A program made the position numbers and the translations under genes. The notes beneath the pieces are model-generated. The model was not told the DNA's origin and ran no database searches. It saw nothing but the letters and a program-made list of their open reading frames with translations. DNA of 64,000 bases from Winogradskyella schleiferi (GTDB taxonomy: Bacteria > Bacteroidota > Bacteroidia > Flavobacteriales > Flavobacteriaceae), in the NCBI RefSeq assembly GCF_013394655.1, contig NZ_CP053351.1:3946001-4010000 (forward strand). Reading direction: 5' to 3'. Below, in pieces: positions 61,645 through 64,000 of the stretch. The stretch's first letter is position 1. Each line of letters begins with the position of its first letter.

Positions 61645-62349
61645 TTAATCTCTACCACCAAAAACTTGAAGTGCCCAATACAACAACGAAGCCAATGCAC
61701 CAATTGCAGCCACCAAATAAGTCCTTGCCGCCCATTTAAGTGCGTCTTCAGAACCAGCATATTCTTCTGGTGTTACCATATTCTTGTTTTTTAACCAAGC
61801 CAAAGCTCTGTTACTTGCGTCGTATTCTACAGGTAAGGTGATAAAGCTAAATAATGTGGCAAAGCCCATAAAAACCAGACCTGCAACAGCAACCCAATAG
61901 CCTAGGCCGACTCCGGCAGCAGCTCCTAAAATTAAGCCACCAATAACTAACCATTGCGACATCCCAGAGGTCACACTTACAATGGGTACCAAAGCAGAAC
62001 GCATACCTAATGCACTATAGGCTTGTGCATGTTGTACAGCATGGCCACACTCGTGGGCAGCAACCGCAGCCGAAGCCGCATTGCGTTGGTTGTAAACCGA
62101 TTCACTTAAGTTAACGGTTTTATTTTTTGGGTTGTAATGATCTGTTAATTGTCCTGGTGTAGAAATCACTTCTACGTCGTAAATACCGTTATCAGCCAAC
62201 ATCTTTTCTGCAATCTCTCTTCCTGATAAACCGTTGCGCAATTGTACTTTAGAGTACTTAGCGAATTTACGTTTAAGTTGATTACTAACTAACCAGCTCA
62301 CTAAGGCAATAGCACCAATCAGTATGTAATATCCCATCATTCCACTCAT
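61645..62349 (-). CDS. Zinc metallopeptidase, YugP family
   Basis: A 234-residue membrane-bound peptidase. The HExxH site is AAHECGHAVQ (98-107; His99, Glu100, His103). One N-terminal helix and a pair or more of helices in 115-170 place the site at the membrane; PVEYDASNRALAWL near residue 176 is the third conserved motif with the probable third ligand. YugP-type enzymes have no known substrate but are widespread. Of the three close Mets at the start (1, 4, 5), the first is used. Confidence 0.9.
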   Translation of the reverse strand: MSGMMGYYILIGAIALVSWLVSNQLKRKFAKYSKVQLRNGLSGREIAEKMLADNGIYDVEVISTPGQLTDHYNPKNKTVNLSESVYNQRNAASAAVAAHECGHAVQHAQAYSALGMRSALVPIVSVTSGMSQWLVIGGLILGAAAGVGLGYWVAVAGLVFMGFATLFSFITLPVEYDASNRALAWLKNKNMVTPEEYAGSEDALKWAARTYLVAAIGALASLLYWALQVFGGRD

Positions 62350-62398
62350 AATTCGAAAGTTTTAATTTATGTAAATTTACTAAATGGATAGCAAATAA

Positions 62399-62438
62399 TA
62401 AGCCAAATTAAAGTTAAGAACTTAAATTTGGCTTTTGT
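62399..62438 (-). terminator. Likely terminator after ald
   Basis: AGCCAAATTAAAGTT and AACTTAAATTTGGCT form a long, nearly perfect hairpin; on the minus strand TTATTATTT follows. It can serve ald. Confidence 0.65.
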
Positions 62439-62465
62439 CATATTTCGGTATGTCAGAAGTGCAGT

Positions 62466-63566
62466 TTACATGGCATCAACAGACCAGTTGAAGGCTTCAG
62501 CAATTTCTTCATATACAATCTTCCCTTTCACAACGTTTAATCCTCTAGCTAAAGTTTCGTCGTTTTCACAAGCTTTTTCCCATCCTTGGCTTGCTAAACG
62601 TAGCACGTAAGGTAAAGTAACGTTGGTTAATGCCAAAGTGGAAGTATATGGGACAGCTCCTGGCATATTAGCCACACAATAATGAACCACATCATCAATG
62701 ATATATGTTGGATCTTCGTGCGTTGTGGCTCTGGTGGTTTCCATACAACCGCCTTGATCGACAGCAACATCGACGAGTACAGTTCCTGGTCGCATGTCTT
62801 TTAGCATATCGCGCGTAATTAATTTAGGTGCTTTTGCACCTCTTAATAAAACACCACCAACAATTAAATCGTGATCTTTAATGCGTTTTCTGATATTGTA
62901 TTCGCTTGAAAATTCGGTCACCACATGACTTGGCATCACATCATTGACGTAACGTAACTGTTTCATGTTAATATCCATAACCGTTACATGAGCGCCTAAA
63001 CCAGCTGCCATTTTAGCCGCTTGAATACCAACTACACCAGCACCTAAAACCAATACTTTTCCTGGTGGCACGCCTGGAACGCCTCCTAATAAAACACCAC
63101 GACCTTTAATCGGTTTCTCTAAGTATTTTGCGCCTTGTTGGATGGCCATTCTTCCGGCAACCTCAGACATTGGAGTTAATAATGGTAAGGTGCCGTCTTT
63201 GTCTTCAACGGTTTCATATGCAATACAAACCGCTTTGCTCTTTAACATCGCTTTGGTCAAAGGTTCGCTAGAGGCAAAGTGAAAATACGTAAACACCACA
63301 TGATGCGATTTTATTAAGGGATATTCTTCGGCAATTGGTTCTTTAACTTTTACAATCATTTCGCTAGAGGCATAGACCTGTTCAATGGTGTCTAAGACTA
63401 TAGCGCCAGCATCTATATAATCGAGATCCGAAAACCCACTGCCAAAACCAGCGTCTTTCTGAACGTAAACTACGTGCTTATTCTTCGTTAATTCGAAAAC
63501 GCCTGCAGGTGTCATACCAACGCGGCTTTCATTGTTCTTGATTTCTTTTGGGACTCCAATTTTCAT
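62466..63566 (-). CDS. ald: Alanine dehydrogenase
   Basis: A 366-residue NAD-linked alanine dehydrogenase. MKIGVPKEIKNNESRVGMTP with Arg15, Lys75 in KVKEP and His96 in YFHFA are the pyruvate and catalytic residues; the NAD site is VLGAGVVGIQAAKMA (173-187). DQGGCMETTRATTH and NMPGAVPYTST are family signatures. It deaminates alanine to pyruvate, feeding gluconeogenesis via PEPCK, or works in reverse to fix ammonia. It is a single gene; a perfect palindrome lies about 60 bases before its start. Confidence 0.97.
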   Translation of the reverse strand: MKIGVPKEIKNNESRVGMTPAGVFELTKNKHVVYVQKDAGFGSGFSDLDYIDAGAIVLDTIEQVYASSEMIVKVKEPIAEEYPLIKSHHVVFTYFHFASSEPLTKAMLKSKAVCIAYETVEDKDGTLPLLTPMSEVAGRMAIQQGAKYLEKPIKGRGVLLGGVPGVPPGKVLVLGAGVVGIQAAKMAAGLGAHVTVMDINMKQLRYVNDVMPSHVVTEFSSEYNIRKRIKDHDLIVGGVLLRGAKAPKLITRDMLKDMRPGTVLVDVAVDQGGCMETTRATTHEDPTYIIDDVVHYCVANMPGAVPYTSTLALTNVTLPYVLRLASQGWEKACENDETLARGLNVVKGKIVYEEIAEAFNWSVDAM

Positions 63567-63621
63567 TTTTTGTAGATTTAAAATTTAATAGCGTTTGGAA
63601 ATTACTATTAAAAAATCAGTC

Positions 63622-63637
63622 TATCCAAATTTGGATA
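63622..63637. promoter_or_regulatory. Perfect 16-base palindrome upstream of ald
   Basis: TATCCAAATTTGGATA is its own complement and lies 56 bases before the ald start on the minus strand. Alanine dehydrogenase genes are often controlled by Lrp/AsnC proteins binding such palindromes; that assignment is inference. Its AT-rich centre could also be chance. Confidence 0.4.
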
Positions 63638-63771
63638 TAAAGTTCAAGTGATTTTTACGGAATTAATAGTTTAAAGCCTGTTTTTTGAATAATATTTAGT
63701 ACAACACTGATTTTGAATACAATATGATATTCGATGAACGAAATATTGTATCGATGATGTGTTTTTTGGAA

Positions 63772-63816
63772 GGTTCTCGATACAAAATTGCAGAAAAAGC
63801 AATTTCACTCGAACTG
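63772..63816. repeat. Dispersed repeat, copy B (inverse of 60061)
   Basis: GATACAAAATTGC, seven variable bases, GCAATTTCACTCGAAC; the same text as the complement of 60061-60109. The two copies flank the 3.7-kb block from vsr to ald in opposite orientation. Confidence 0.75.
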
Positions 63817-63837
63817 ACGAATGATTTATATAATTTT

Positions 63838-63906
63838 TTTGCGCTGCGTCACTTCGAGTGATTCCGATCCCGAAATTTTTCGGGATCGGAATTGTATCGA
63901 GAAGTA
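63838..63906. repeat. Dispersed palindromic repeat (GTCACTTCGAGTG...GAGAAGT type)
   Basis: GTCACTTCGAGTGATTCCGA, then a GATCCCGAAA/TTTCGGGATC palindrome, then ATCGAGAAGT. Another member of the dispersed flavobacterial intergenic family, lying between ald and the last gene. Confidence 0.6.
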
Positions 63907-63910
63907 ATAG

Positions 63911-64000
63911 TTAATTAATTTCTTCTATTACTCTAGTTACTCGTCCGTTTTCAAAATGTAGTATTAGATAGGCTTTTTCACCTCCGGAAAAAGTAGGTCT
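63911..64000 (-). CDS. C-terminal end of an unidentified protein
   Basis: On the minus strand a frame entering from the window edge encodes 29 residues (RPTFSGGEKAYLILHFENGR, VTRVIEEIN) and ends in TAA at 63911-63913. The alternation of hydrophobic residues suggests two beta-strands at the end of a small domain. It is too short for a family call; the rest lies outside. Confidence 0.6.
   Translation of the reverse strand, partial: RPTFSGGEKAYLILHFENGRVTRVIEEIN

Larger units (their letters stand above)
63567..63910. other. 344-base spacer, palindrome and dispersed repeats, no gene
   Basis: No coding frame survives. It holds a perfect palindrome at 63622-63637, repeat copy B at 63772-63816 and the GATCCCGAAATTTTTCGGGATC palindrome region at 63838-63906. 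About 63640-63770 shows nothing I recognise. Confidence 0.6.

Noticed and set aside
60061..63816. Genomic island bounded by the inverted repeats
   Set aside because: The enclosed genes, apart from vsr, are ordinary core genes with the same base composition as their surroundings, and no integrase or tRNA site is present.

Overview
The window is about 64 kb of AT-rich chromosome from a member of the Flavobacteriaceae (Bacteroidota), probably marine. The evidence is type IX secretion sorting domains (three proteins), Sus-type lipoproteins, promoters of the Bacteroidota form (TTG, about 20 bases, TAnnTTTG), a split S46 peptidase/SusE/DUF4271/DUF4296 gene content typical of the family, and the usual flavobacterial intergenic palindromes. 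No rRNA, tRNA, CRISPR array, prophage or complete insertion sequence was seen. Most genes are housekeeping, packed into short operons separated by clear hairpin terminators.

Layout. 1-6.5 kb: the distal end of a polysaccharide utilisation locus (SusE-like tail, a SusF-like lipoprotein with three tandem glycan-binding-type modules, a T9SS-exported GH13 alpha-amylase and a lipoprotein GH53 galactanase). 6.7-9.9 kb: rpsP-rimM-trmN6 and an AI-2E family permease. 10-14.7 kb: glutaryl-CoA dehydrogenase behind a promoter with a LacI/CcpA-like palindrome in its spacer, then a 1116-residue protein that I suspect is a PPi-type PEP carboxykinase. 14.8-23.3 kb: SGNH hydrolase, phosphoesterase, hemD-DUF4271, DPM1-like transferase-pyrC-DUF4296, SDR, tyrS. 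23.4-30.3 kb: DinB-like protein, a decayed YHS-domain gene, a LuxE-like acyl-activating enzyme, a T9SS protein, a PhoB/PhoR-like pair and a glycosyltransferase with no ordinary start codon. 30.3-37.4 kb: trmB-LysE-ATL, a leucine-rich T9SS protein, then an iron-sulphur/redox block (Mrp, Nfu, ferredoxin reductase, ferredoxin) with a perfect CRP/FNR-type site in front of the reductase.

37.6-45.5 kb: ATP-type pckA, DUF423, saccharopine dehydrogenase with an Lrp regulator, a frameshifted REP-associated transposase (RAYT) flanked by its own REP palindromes, an aldo/keto reductase, OmpA lipoprotein and exonuclease III. 46-57.7 kb: a large unknown outer-membrane barrel, DUF3575 protein, glyS, a coiled-coil protein, comF-like gene, an Ig-like lipoprotein, and a probable glutamine transaminase/omega-amidase operon. 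57.8-64 kb: S46 dipeptidyl-peptidase with a polylysine tail, orphan vsr, BI-1 protein, YugP-like zinc peptidase, ald and the tail of one more gene.

Themes: export and use of glycans and peptides at the cell surface; gluconeogenic carbon flow (pckA, possible second PEPCK, ald, gcdH, saccharopine dehydrogenase), consistent with growth on peptides and amino acids; and a small REP/RAYT system that is the one clearly mobile-derived component. All functional calls rest on motifs and family knowledge read by eye; no database search was run.
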